From: Actinomycetota bacterium
GTDB lineage: Bacteria; Actinomycetota; Nitriliruptoria; Nitriliruptorales; Nitriliruptoraceae
Reading direction: 5' to 3'
NCBI GenBank assembly: GCA_019348135.1
Contig: JAHWJY010000017.1
Span: 1 to 36,526 of the forward strand
Length of the DNA: 36,526 nt
The notes under the pieces were generated by a model. The model did no database searches and had not been told where the DNA came from. It was given only the letters and a program-made list of their open reading frames with translations. Every line of letters starts with the position of its first letter. The stretch's first letter is position 1. The translations under genes were made by a program, and so were the position numbers. Below are positions 34,767-36,526 of this stretch, piece by piece.

Positions 34767-36526
<1,760 letters not shown>

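Overview
The window is very GC-rich (over 70% G+C by eye) and gene-dense, with GTG and TTG starts and many 4-base start/stop overlaps. Gene content is typically actinobacterial: the GlgE pathway, a TreS-Mak fusion, an LCP protein, and relatives of the mycobacterial methylglucose lipopolysaccharide (MGLP) genes. I would place it in the Actinobacteria, possibly a deep-branching class, but the sequence alone does not fix the genus. No rRNA, tRNA, CRISPR array, IS element or phage gene was seen. No gene-free stretch reaches 300 bases. The longest are 18537-18702 and 29027-29192 (166 bases each, divergent promoter regions), 34620-34766 (147 bases, a repeat element) and 35703-35832 (130 bases, divergent promoter region).

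Layout. (1) 1-7607: a methyltransferase (5' end outside the window, preceded by an in-frame 33-bp triplicate) overlaps a GH57 DUF1957-type glucan branching enzyme. A small degenerate nucleotidyltransferase-like gene, a class A PBP and a membrane-anchored inactive trypsin-like protein follow. A GT4 alpha-glucan synthase-like gene ends this part. (2) 7629-18536, minus strand: a trehalose/alpha-glucan operon reading GH57-DUF3536, treZ, treX, treY, malQ, with 4-base overlaps throughout treZ-malQ. (3) 18703-21027: a secreted GH15-like glucoamylase, plus strand. (4) 21024-29026, minus strand: glgE, treS-mak, glgB, then a strong hairpin and an RsbW-like kinase gene. (5) 29193-33192: an LCP ligase, then (minus strand) crotonase, methyltransferase and left-handed beta-helix acyltransferase. 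(6) 33307-36526: TauE/SafE permease and MogA/MoaB overlapping in one operon, a repeat element, carbamate kinase, and divergent ilvC running off the end.

How the genes fit together. TreX debranches alpha-glucan, and TreY and TreZ turn the linear chains into trehalose. TreS-Mak converts trehalose through maltose to maltose-1-phosphate. GlgE adds that maltosyl unit back to glucan and GlgB branches it. MalQ and a glucoamylase handle short and external glucans. A whole glucan-trehalose cycle is therefore encoded in about 22 kb. It is flanked on both sides by genes resembling the mycobacterial MGLP neighbourhood (Rv3030-Rv3031-Rv3032 and Rv3034c-Rv3039c, from memory). That suggests, as inference only, that the locus also makes a modified (methylated/acylated) cytoplasmic glucan. 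No glgC, glgP, otsAB or dedicated regulator lies in the window.
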